64,000 bases of DNA from Hepsetus odoe (lineage: Eukaryota > Chordata > Actinopteri > Characiformes > Hepsetidae): contig CM029386.1 of NCBI GenBank assembly GCA_017165825.1, positions 21,410,400 to 21,474,399 of the forward strand. The letters run 5' to 3'. A program made the position numbers and the translations under genes. Positions 57,501 through 64,000 of the stretch are shown here, in pieces. The notes beneath the pieces are model-generated. The model saw only the letters and a list, made by a program, of their open reading frames with translations, did no database searches and was not told where the DNA came from. Position 1 is the first letter of the stretch, and the number at the start of each line of letters is the position of its first letter.

Positions 57501-59504
57501 AGCTGGTTTCACTACTGTCCTGTAAACCTTCCCTTTTACTCTAGCTGGTTTGTGTCTGCCACAAATCACTCCAGCCACTCTTCTCCACCCATTCCAACCT
57601 GCCTGCACTCTCTTCTTCACCTCTCTTCCACACTCGCCGTTACTCTGAACTGTTGATCCCAAGACATTTCTGTCAGTACGATCAAACACTTTCTAATTGA
57701 ACTTTTTCTAATTTAACTTTTTCTAATTTAAAACTGTTGCTTGTTCTCCCAAGCTCTGGAAAATGGACTATTGCAACATGGTTCAGAAACTCACCTCAGA
57801 AGAACTTCACAGCTGAATTTGAAGTTAAAGAATATGGTGAGACTTTGATATTTAGAGAATTAAACATTCATCTCTGCATGTACAGTAACTTATTTCTTGC
57901 TTCGCAGTGCTGCCAACCTTTGAAGTCACATTAGAACCATCCAAGCCATTTTTTTACGTGGACGATGAAGGTCTTCAAGTGACAATCAGTGCCAAGTGAG
58001 AGAAATATAAGTGTTCACATTTGCAGAAATATATTTTGAGGAACATTAAAGTCATTTCACATCCATGGAAATGACCGTGGACATCCATGAACAGGAGAGC
58101 TTCAAAGAACCCAGTGTAAACAATGTGATTTATGTGAAGGTATCTCTTTGGAAACAACGTGAATGGAAATGCATTCGTGGTGTTTGGTGTGATGCAAGAT
58201 GAGAGCAAGACCAGTCTACCAGCATCACTGAGGAAAGTTTCGGTGAGTACAGCACAAAATAAAGAAAAGAGTACAATGACTTAAACCAGTGGAGGAGAAA
58301 TGAGGGCCTTGAAAAAAGGAATCATTGGCTCAAGTTTAAAAATAACATTTAAGTGGTTGATTCGATGTCAGATATTTTATGGAATTGATTACTTTAAGTT
58401 GAAGTTGATCCAAAGGCTTTCTTTGCTTCAGTGTGGATTAGTAGAAATCACTAAACTCCACCAAACCAAACTCTTCTATTTAATGCATTTCCAAAGATGC
58501 AATGATTACAAAACTTGGGCCACAAATACACATTTTTGCAGAACGAACGAAAATCTGGAAAAACAAAATAATAGTGTCCAAAACATCTAGAAAGAAATCA
58601 TTCAAAAATATATATCAAGGAACATGTGTGACTGAATGAAGGATCACCTTTTGAATATCTGAGATTGGCTAAAAGTTACGACCATAAAATATATCAGCTG
58701 AATGTTAAGGGCTTTCATAAGAAACAAAAAAGGTTGTGCAGTTGCTCCATAATTAACATTTTCTTTATTCATTGTCAGATTTATTGTTTGCAAGCTGATG
58801 ATGAATTTAAGAGCATTGAGGTCAGATATTCGGAGAGACTTGGAGGCAACTGGAATGGCACCTTCAACTCAAGAAGACAATTAGATGATTGCTATGCCAT
58901 GTTTTTTACTCTTGAACAATTATGTTCAAACCCAGAAAAAATTCATGTTCCTTTCTTGGGAATCAAACCAAGAACCTTCATGCTCCACATTTTGCTTCCC
59001 CTCTAAAGTAAAGCTCTTTAGACATGGTCCGAATATTGTGAAGATTGGTTTGGATACTGCATGCAAAGTGAAGAGACCCAGAAACTGGAACTGAAGGTTT
59101 AGTGTTACAGTGCTGGTTTTCTTTTCTTTTACACGCAGGTCATCAAAGGTGTGGGTAATGCTCAACTGACTAGAGAGATGATACAGAAAACCTTCCCAGA
59201 TGTCACACAGCTGGTTGGAAGCTCTTTGTATATAACAGTCAGTGTGTTAACAGAGACTGGTAAGAGTCAAGATGATTGATTAAGTGCACACATTAATGTC
59301 TTTGATTATTAGAAGTGAAGTAATAAACCATTCACTGTGATGTTTTTTTTTTTATTATTTACTGAAAATGAGTGTGTTTGTGTTTCAGGAAGTGAAATGG
59401 TGGAAGCCCAAAAGACTGGTATCCAGATCGTGACCTCACCGTATACCATCCACTTCAAAAGAACCCCAAAATACTTCAAACCTGGAATGCCTTTTGATGT
59501 TGCG
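49239..59504 (+). CDS. c3: Complement component C3-like gene, exons 1-10 (continues past the window)
   Basis: Ten exons: 49239-49303, 50229-50427, 51730-51898, 56594-56667, 57105-57193, 57754-57836, 57908-57995, 58140-58242, 59139-59259, 59389-59504. All junctions are phase-consistent, with no stop, giving 369 codons. Encodes a signal peptide and MG1, MG2, MG3 and the start of MG4 of the C3 beta chain. Family marks: IFVQTDMSIYTPG, TGISVEVINPQGISIQSD, GKWTIATWFRNSPQKNFTA then EFEVKEYVLPTFEV, TSPYTIHFKRTPKYFKPGMP. C3 is cleaved by convertases and tags targets through a thioester that would lie downstream, outside this window. Intron 3 holds L2 and RTE LINEs, intron 10 an endogenous retrovirus. 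Fish often carry several C3 genes; which one this is cannot be told from the N-terminus. Confidence 0.9.
49311..49387. repeat. (CA)n microsatellite in C3 copy 2 intron 1
   Basis: Equivalent to 612-695, with one ATGC interruption. Confidence 0.95.
49895..50092 (-). mobile_element. SINE family B, uninterrupted (empty site of the LTR cassette)
   Basis: Runs through GTACCTCTGGGCAACCTACTGG at 50006-50027 where the paralogous SINE in copy 1 is split by the 1170-5461 element. Confidence 0.75.
50229..50427 (+). CDS. c3: C3 copy 2 exon 2 (MG1)
   Basis: 199 bases, open. Encodes SAPNILRVGSLENVFVEAQD and on to TNMYQALAAIK. Donor GTCAGTG is non-optimal but shared by both copies. Confidence 0.85.
50757..51530 (-). 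mobile_element. Tc1-like DNA transposon, truncated
   Basis: Terminal text CAGTTGAGGCCAAAATTATT at 50765-50784 resembles a Tc1 inverted repeat. Minus-strand transposase pieces: VKHGGGSIMLWDCF (51435-51470), VFQQDNYPKHT and WPTQSPDLNPIENLW (51130-51270), the second and third catalytic blocks. The other end is lost at a TA repeat. Sits in C3 intron 2 and is absent from copy 1. Confidence 0.85.
51531..51576. repeat. (TA)n microsatellite
   Basis: About 22 units at the truncated end of the Tc1 copy. Confidence 0.92.
51730..51898 (+). CDS. c3: C3 copy 2 exon 3
   Basis: 169 bases, phase 0 to 1, IPENMDVFGEDPSEKQYVY and on to IYTPGTTG. Acceptor GTGTTTCAG. Confidence 0.87.
51985..52567 (+). mobile_element. 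L2-like LINE C-terminal fragment, left part
   Basis: Frame 52192-52539 contains LNKLVKRASSVLDCLLKS, LTSIMDNTSHPLHETVGALS and SSRLLHPQ, the common C-terminus of L2-like fish LINEs. The RTE copy at 52579 interrupts it; the 3-prime UTR resumes at 55734. Confidence 0.75.
52141..52239. repeat. Inverted repeat (hairpin) in the L2 fragment
   Basis: Arms of about 41 bases (52141-52181 and 52199-52239) pair with four mismatches around a short loop. Arm core: GAAGATTTCTGTTCAC. Confidence 0.85.
52579..55722 (-). mobile_element. RTE-like LINE, nearly complete
   Basis: Flanked by TTTATTATTAT (52568-52578 and 55723-55733). The minus-strand frame from 55422 to 52606 is 939 codons, broken only by TAA at about 53451-53449 (read as a decayed CAA) and TAG at 52876-52874. 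Domains: endonuclease (VGTLNVGSM, VQETRWKGSKA, MIGADFNGHVGE, QVDYILCRR), then reverse transcriptase (KAVGPDDIPVEAWR, YGFMPRKST, FADDIVICSESREQ), then the WFGHVQRRDEDYIGRRML C-terminus. Young by decay. Inserted in an L2 relic in C3 intron 3. Clade name is from motif memory. Confidence 0.9.
55734..56046 (+). mobile_element. L2-like LINE 3-prime UTR, right part
   Basis: T/A-rich UTR ending AAGAGCCCTGTAACATCCTAT, like the end of the L2 copy at 19830-19850. Split from 51985-52567 by the RTE insertion. Confidence 0.6.
56594..56667 (+). CDS. c3: C3 copy 2 exon 4
   Basis: 74 bases, phase 1 to 0, YRVFSVTPDLQPHDQTGISV. Donor GTAAGT. Confidence 0.87.
57105..57193 (+). CDS. c3: C3 copy 2 exon 5
   Basis: 89 bases, NPQGISIQSDLIYPKQGIV and on to PEPA. 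Donor GTTAGT, normal GT unlike copy 1. Confidence 0.86.
57262..57668 (-). mobile_element. RTE-like LINE 3-prime fragment in C3 intron 5
   Basis: Minus-strand pieces GSTVQSNGECGREVKKRVQA and GWNGWRRVAGVICGR match the RTE-like frame; deletions and stops present. Confidence 0.8.
57754..57836 (+). CDS. c3: C3 copy 2 exon 6
   Basis: 83 bases, SGKWTIATWFRNSPQKNFTA then EFEVKEY. Phase 2 to 1. Confidence 0.86.
57908..57995 (+). CDS. c3: C3 copy 2 exon 7
   Basis: 88 bases, VLPTFEVTLEPSKPFFYVDD and on; start of the third MG domain. Donor GTGAGA. Confidence 0.86.
58140..58242 (+). CDS. c3: C3 copy 2 exon 8
   Basis: 103 bases, YLFGNNVNGNAFVVFGVMQD and on. The acceptor GTGAAG lacks a good pyrimidine tract, so the start is set by phase and homology. 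Donor GTGAGT. Confidence 0.8.
58243..59138. other. C3 copy 2 intron 8
   Basis: A 113-codon plus-strand frame (58665-59006) has no family match and no paired splice sites. Read as chance or a decayed repeat. Confidence 0.5.
59139..59259 (+). CDS. c3: C3 copy 2 exon 9
   Basis: 121 bases, VIKGVGNAQLTREMIQKTF and on to SLYITVSVLTET. Acceptor TTTACACGCAG, donor GTAAGA. Confidence 0.86.
59389..59504 (+). CDS. c3: C3 copy 2 exon 10
   Basis: 116 bases, SEMVEAQKTGIQIVTSPYT and on to PGMPFDVA; donor GTATAA. The last C3 exon in the window; the retroviral LTR begins 80 bases later. Confidence 0.85.
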
Positions 59505-59583
59505 GTATAACAATCAGACACACTTTACTAGCAACTTATGCTTCGTAGAAACACCTCCAACCTGTCAGACCCTTCTACCCAAC

Positions 59584-59964
59584 TGTTGGATTCTCCGACT
59601 GAGAACCGAGGTTCGAGGAGTCAGTGATGAGGCGAAGAGGTCTTTAAGCTATAGCGAAGTTTATTAACAGAAAAGTAATGGAGTTCTTACAAGATGTTCA
59701 AGAGACCGGTCAGTGTTCCTCTCTGTGTGGAATCCTTTCTCTCTCCCTTGCATAGTTCAGAGTGTGCCTTTTTTCTGTCCCCGGGAGCTCCAAGGCTCCA
59801 GTGGAGACACCTAATCTAAGACTTTGACCTTGTTTGGGTGTTTTTGATGTGCAAGGAAAGCGTTACTCAGAAGAGAACAGAGAAAAATAGAGATGCAGTT
59901 ACAGAGGAATATATACGAATAAAATAACATAAATAAATAAGTAAAATCAAGCTACAATCCATCA
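59584..59964 (-). mobile_element. 3-prime LTR of the endogenous retrovirus
   Basis: 381 bases, TGTTGGATTC to ATCCATCA in plus view, so near-inverted ends. The env frame ends inside it at 59867. Confidence 0.75.
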
Positions 59965-60304
59965 CTCCCCCTGTGATTCTATGTAAACCCATTGAATCAA
60001 CAATTTGATCTAAAGCATGTGCTGTATCATTATTAACATCTTCCATTACTCTCACTACTTCTCTAATTTCATCTAAAGCTACCGTCATTCCATAATTAGG
60101 AAAAAGAGCTGAAAAGAATCTTTTAGCAGGTTGTGCTACAAGTTCATGAGAATGAAATAAATCCCGTTTGTGTAAATGATTATGTCTAGGATCAGTAGTG
60201 TGTCTCAAGGCTGATATGACGTAAGCTGCATAACATGTACCTGACCAATGTTCAGGCAGATAACTGAAAGCTGTGTTACCACAAACGTACACGGTCCCGT
60301 TCAC
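59867..60304 (-). pseudogene. Retroviral env, distal part
   Basis: 145-codon frame with a Cys-containing segment (WSGTCYAAYV), a basic HKRDLF stretch that may be the surface/transmembrane cleavage area, and a C-terminal hydrophobic segment (LILLIYLCYFIRIY). Shorter than a usual transmembrane subunit, so probably deleted within. Confidence 0.65.
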
Positions 60305-60567
60305 ATTGGGAGTGTCATCTGAAAAATATGCAATTTGAAAATCAAGGTAAACTGTACAGAATAATCATTCAGGTGTACTATGACAGATGGTTCATCAGGT
60401 GTGATGGTCAAATGACGTACACTAGAACCTAAATAAGGTCCAGAACCATTATTACTCCAACATAGATTCCCTTTGGGTGTGTGTGCTAACTTTATGGGTG
60501 TATCTGGTTTAGTTATTGGTCTTACGTGGTGATTAGCAGTTATGACTCTCATTACCCAAATCCTCAC
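60301..60567 (-). pseudogene. Retroviral env, middle part
   Basis: 88-codon frame, in a different frame from the parts on each side; continuity suggests a frame break at about 60570. No recognised motif. Confidence 0.55.
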
Positions 60568-60595
60568 GTTTCAGAAAGGGCAGGTGCAGTCGTGA

Positions 60596-60814
60596 TCAGT
60601 GATGGGGGAGAGCTGCAATTTGTGGGAACATTTCCGCACCATGTGGAATTAGACCACAGATCCAACAATCTGACTTGTTAAACACTTTTGCAAATCCATG
60701 CGCTGCGTCTATAGAGGTGTTTCCCCTTAAACCGTCATCGTGACCGACCACAAGGGCAACCTGTAAATACAAACACAAGAGAAGGTTAAACATCATGGTT
60801 TTCTTCATACACAT
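60596..60814 (-). pseudogene. Retroviral env start: signal peptide and CWIC motif
   Basis: Begins with a hydrophobic leader (MMFNLLLCLYLQVAL). The CWIC motif near 60655 is the CXXC type used by gamma/epsilon-like envelopes for disulfide linkage to the transmembrane subunit. The frame is broken afterwards. Confidence 0.7.
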
Positions 60815-60981
60815 AAGGAGCTGTGTATTTATGTGTTTTTACTCTTTTTTTTTATCGTCAAGTAAGAATGAGTTCACTGTCTTCTGGTTGGTTGAAGTTT
60901 ATCCCCAGCAGCGGAGGCTACTAAGGGAGAGGATACTAGCACTTCACCTTAGAGCATTCCTCTATATCAGGAACAAAGTCT

Positions 60982-61206
60982 TCAGTCCTGAAGACTGAGG
61001 ACGATGAGGGCAATGGCATATCCGATGCCCATTGTTCGACAAATTTCTTGGCAAACTGCAACTGTGAAACGTGTCCCTTGATCTGAGTCAATACGACAGG
61101 GCAGGCCCCATCTTGGTATGAAATTCTTCACCAAGGTTTTCGCTGTGTGGACAGCCGTTGCTTTTCGGCATGGTGATGCTTCCACCCATCTTGAAAACTT
61201 GTCCAC
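60982..61206 (-). pseudogene. Retroviral integrase remnant
   Basis: DKFSRWVEA and IDSDQGTRF, the first and second acidic blocks of the integrase core, then a break into unrelated residues. The final catalytic Glu region is absent. Joined directly to an RT remnant, which shows a deletion. Confidence 0.75.
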
Positions 61207-61573
61207 AATGACAACAGAGCGCCTTTTTCAAATTCTGGAAAGCTTGGATTTGTTTTTGGTTCAATTTGATTGCATCTGTTGGATCCTTCCGTCCTTTTAG
61301 CAGATCGGTCAAAGGCTGTGCGATTTCTGTGTACGAATCAACCCATGCTCGGTTGTAGTTGCACAATCCCAAGAAAGAGCACAATTCCTTAACTGTTTTC
61401 GGCTCTTTTGCTGTCTTGATCATTTGTGTTCGATCTTGAGTGATTTCTCGTTTTCCATGTGAAATCTTTTGTCCAAGGTAAACAACTTCAGCTTGCATGA
61501 TTTGAGCTTTGGTGAAACTTGTTTTGTGTCCTCTTTCATATAGGAAGTCCAAGATATCTGTGTCGGAATACAA
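61207..61573 (-). pseudogene. Retroviral RT remnant (after the catalytic centre)
   Basis: Starts just after where the YxDD box should be (DILDFLYERGHK, then YLGQKISHG and LCSFLGLCNYNRAW of the thumb). Fingers, palm and the catalytic box are deleted, as is the RNase H domain. Confidence 0.75.
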
Positions 61574-61641
61574 GTGATTTCGGCTCCAGTGTCTATGAGA
61601 AAATCAGTTTCTGTCTCATTAATCATTATGCTGGCATACAA
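61560..61641 (-). pseudogene. Retroviral protease start
   Basis: FLIDTGAEITC contains the aspartic protease DTGA. The frame is lost within about ten residues at the joint to the RT remnant. Confidence 0.7.
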
Positions 61642-61694
61642 TCCATCTGCCCGATGCTCTACCAGTGCCAGAATTGACTGGAGAGCAGGCTCAC

Positions 61695-61978
61695 TCAGTT
61701 TTTTGTCTCTGCTGCACTCAGGAGCTGCCGTCGTTGACTCGGGGTCAGTTTGCGGAATCTCTCAAATAGATCAAATAGATTACCCTCTCCGGTGTCATCA
61801 TTGCTTTTTGATCCGTTGTCATTGCCATGATCACCTTGTGGTTTGTCATTCGCTTGATTCGGATCCTTCTGAAACCAACACTGTTTTGCCCAATGCCCAT
61901 TTTTTTCCACATATGAAGCAGGGTGTTGTCTTCTTATCAGCTTTGTTGGTTTTTCTGGATTCATTTCCGTCCAATTGA
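61695..61978 (-). pseudogene. Retroviral gag nucleocapsid region
   Basis: The zinc knuckle is split by a frame break in an A run near 61905: GHWAKQC is in this frame, while the first two Cys lie in another. An acidic Asp/Asn-rich tail follows. Confidence 0.65.
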
Positions 61979-62037
61979 GCCATTCAGACTTTCACTGCGA
62001 GGTCGGCTTCCATGCTTCCAGCTGTCTCAACAATTTG

Positions 62038-62469
62038 TCAGATACTTTTTCCTGCATCCTTCTCACAACCCAGGTACGTGACTTTCAAGAGCCTGGACAA
62101 TTCTACGTTTAGTCCGTCAAAAAAGGATGTCTTTAACGGGGTGCTATTTGCCTGGTCATAATTGTCTTCTGTGATGTTAGGAAACCCAGAATAATCAAGC
62201 CAAGCTTGTTTGAAACGTTCAGCATATTCGTAAACGCTTTCTTTTGGCTTCTGTTGGCAAGCAGTAATCAGAGACCAATTTGTTCGTACTGGATTTAGCT
62301 CATCTAGCCATTCTTTTATGGCCTCCCATCCCTCTTTCAGATTTTGTTTATCATCACCCAAAGCCAGATGGAGTCTTTCTGTCAGTCTCCCCACCCATGA
62401 GCGAGAAACCATTGCAGATAGGATCTGAAGTGCGTCTTCTTCTTCATAAATATCTCTTAGACGGCACAA
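62038..62469 (-). pseudogene. Retroviral gag capsid region
   Basis: 143-codon frame rich in helix, with QKPKESVYEYAERFKQAW, the pattern of the major homology area of gammaretrovirus-like capsids. The next gag part starts in a different frame at about 62520. Confidence 0.7.
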
Positions 62470-62520
62470 TTCTCTCCAGGTCTTTCTTGATCCACCCTTG
62501 GGATGAGGAGTTTCTTTAGA

Positions 62521-63294
62521 TCATTTGTCAATTTTTTCAGGTTCCGCTGGAACATGGGACACCAAAGTTTTGTAGGTTATATCACCATCCTCTTCCTTAA
62601 CCTTACCTCTTCTTTCCCTAATGGGAGCTAGGCGGGCAGGGACATGATCAGTGTCACTCTTGCTTTCACTCTTGCTTTCATTCACTCTGCGATTTTTTCC
62701 TTGTTTTTTCTTTGCAGGTTTTTCATACAAAGTGTGTTTTAGTGGCGTGTTGTTGGATGATGCGCTAGTTGAGGAGCCCCTTTTCTTACTCTCATCTCTC
62801 CCTGTGACTTTCCCTTCCTCCAACAAACCCCGCTGTTCCCTCTCCAATGCGTTGAGATCAGGATACAGTTTGTTTGCTGATAGAGGCTGAGCTTCTCCCA
62901 GAGGGATGAGGAGGGGGTAAGCAGGCATCACAGGCATTAACCCATAGGGAGGGCCAGAAGGAGCGCACCAGAGCTTCGGGACACACCCGTAATTGAAAGG
63001 CGGGAAGAAAGATGCTCCGCCCCCCTGGGGTCGTTCCTGCGCACCAGGCGGCTCGGCATTTGCAATGTTTGCACCCGATAGCAACGCATCTCTTTCCGCT
63101 TCTACTCTTTCCAACTCCCCCACTAATCTGTTTATCTCTGCATCCTTTTTCAGAACCTCAGCGTTCTGTAGATGGACCTCAGCGTCCTTTTGTCGCACCT
63201 CAGCGTCCTTTAGTTGGACCTCAGCATCTTTTCTCAGAACCTCAGTGTTCTTTCTCAGAACCCCAGTGTTCTTTCTCTGTATTTCTTCGACCAA
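62521..63294 (-). pseudogene. Retroviral gag, coiled-coil and proline-rich region
   Basis: Opens with seven-residue repeats of the form LRKDAEV (about eight units, coiled coil), then a Pro-rich segment (GPPYGLMPVMPAYP) and a Lys/Ser-rich part. A coiled-coil heptad block this regular is unusual for gag. Confidence 0.7.
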
Positions 63295-63345
63295 AGCAGT
63301 GAATCTGGACTGAGTGGTCCTTGACTCTCTATCAGCTTCAGTTTT

Positions 63346-63603
63346 TCACATCATCTCACTCCTGCGTCTGAGCTGACCCAGCACAACAAGTGGCCATTTC
63401 AACTTTTTCTCACTCTTCTTCATAAGCTGAGTTTTACCCCAAGCCTTATGAATCACATCCAAAGACCAGATACCTCTGACATCAGCATTAACCGCATACT
63501 TTTCCACAATTTTCTGTTCAATCTCTTTCAGGTTCAATGAGCCTTTAATATACACATTGAGACTACTGATCATGTGAATCTCATCAACATCCGGCACCAC
63601 CAC
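63346..63603 (-). pseudogene. Retroviral gag N-terminal (matrix-like) part
   Basis: 85-codon frame before the coiled-coil part, ending in a stop at 63346. No clear ATG-proximal myristoylation motif. Assigned by position between the leader and the rest of gag. Confidence 0.5.
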
Positions 63604-63920
63604 ATCAGTATTTGTTGATTTTTTCTATCCCCACATTATGACAATTTCAAAAATTTCTCAATTTCAGCCCAATTTTATGTTACTGGAAATTTCCCGTTAC
63701 TTGTTACAAGATTGCTTTAGATCTTCACCACAGACTCCTTTCCAGATTGATCTTGAAGAGGAGGGAGTTCACTTTTTTACACACAGCAGTTCTCCTCAAC
63801 CCAGCAGCAGATTAAGACAGTAGGAGGCCTTACCTCTTTCAAAGTGTCAGCACTTCTGTTCCTGACTTTTGGTCAACCGTGTCGCCTTCCAATTGCTTTT
63901 CCCGTCTGTTCCAAGTAAAT

Positions 63921-63938
63921 GCTGTTCGTGACGCCAAC
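63921..63938 (-). promoter_or_regulatory. Candidate primer-binding site of the retrovirus
   Basis: Directly after the 5-prime LTR the minus strand reads GTTGGCGTCACGAACAGC; TGGCG at the start fits a tRNA 3-prime CCA complement. Which tRNA is not determined. Confidence 0.45.
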
Positions 63939-64000
63939 TGTTGGATTCTCCGATTGAGAACCGAGGTTCGAGGAGTCAGTAATGAGGCGAAGAGGTCTTT
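63939..64000 (-). mobile_element. Partial 5-prime LTR of the retrovirus
   Basis: 62 bases matching 59584-59645 with two visible differences. The rest is outside the window. Confidence 0.85.

Larger units (their letters stand above)
59584..64000 (-). mobile_element. Endogenous retrovirus in C3 intron 10, defective
   Basis: Minus-strand provirus. 3-prime LTR at 59584-59964, partial 5-prime LTR from 63939 to the window end. Order on the minus strand: gag (63603-61695), protease, RT remnant, integrase remnant (61641-60982), env (60814-59867). The purine tract AGGGGGAG (59965-59972) precedes the 3-prime LTR. Pol is reduced by at least three deletion joints, so the copy cannot encode its own enzymes. 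Antisense to C3. Confidence 0.85.

Noticed and set aside
58665..59006. 113-codon frame in C3 intron 8
   Set aside because: No family resemblance, no paired splice sites, and C3 exons 8 and 9 join in phase without it.

Overview
The window is nuclear DNA of a ray-finned (teleost) fish; the species cannot be fixed from sequence alone. The evidence is spliced vertebrate immune genes with small introns, a cluster of GIMAP (AIG1-type GTPase) genes, complement C3 exons with a typical signal-peptide exon, and a dense load of fish-type transposons (tRNA-derived SINEs, RTE-like and L2-like LINEs, Ty3/gypsy, Tc1, an endogenous retrovirus). No rRNA, true tRNA gene or CRISPR array was seen.

Layout. A segmental duplication frames the window. 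The left arm (1 to about 8265) holds C3 copy 1, exons 1-5 only. Its exon 2 is frame-broken and its last donor is GC, so it is a truncated pseudogene. The right arm (about 48675-57230) starts the better C3 copy 2, whose exons 1-10 (49239-59504) keep one open frame of 369 codons and run on beyond the window. The GIMAP genes lie between the two C3 copies. Two AIG1 exons are on the minus strand (9010-9797, 10399-11093), with one upstream first exon and TATA box (14450-14544). A GIMAP pseudogene lies at 31615-32253. Two plus-strand genes have full exon models (34790-38119 and 39555-42764), and a third AIG1 exon lies at 44105-44976. Introns before and between GIMAP exons are all phase 1, so the models support each other.

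Mobile DNA. A 4.29-kb LTR-bounded element (1170-5461, minus strand) sits inside a SINE in intron 1 of C3 copy 1. It has a 5-bp target duplication, and the matching SINE in C3 copy 2 is the empty site. Instead of gag-pol it carries a broken reading path of about 1000 codons with about 13 ASPM-like IQ motifs followed by a coiled coil. This is the most unusual object in the window. Other elements: a Ty3/gypsy copy with two LTRs and a 5-bp duplication (22472-29222) that contains a tandem 1.4-kb internal duplication; nested L2-like LINEs (16585-21200); a nearly open RTE-like LINE (52579-55722) inside an L2 fragment; a deleted RTE copy in a GIMAP intron; six copies of one tRNA-derived SINE; and a defective endogenous retrovirus in C3 intron 10 (59584 to the window end).

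How the genes relate. C3 is the secreted central complement component. GIMAPs are membrane-associated GTPases best known from lymphocytes. Both families are expanding here by local duplication, and mobile elements account for most of the length difference between paralogous introns.
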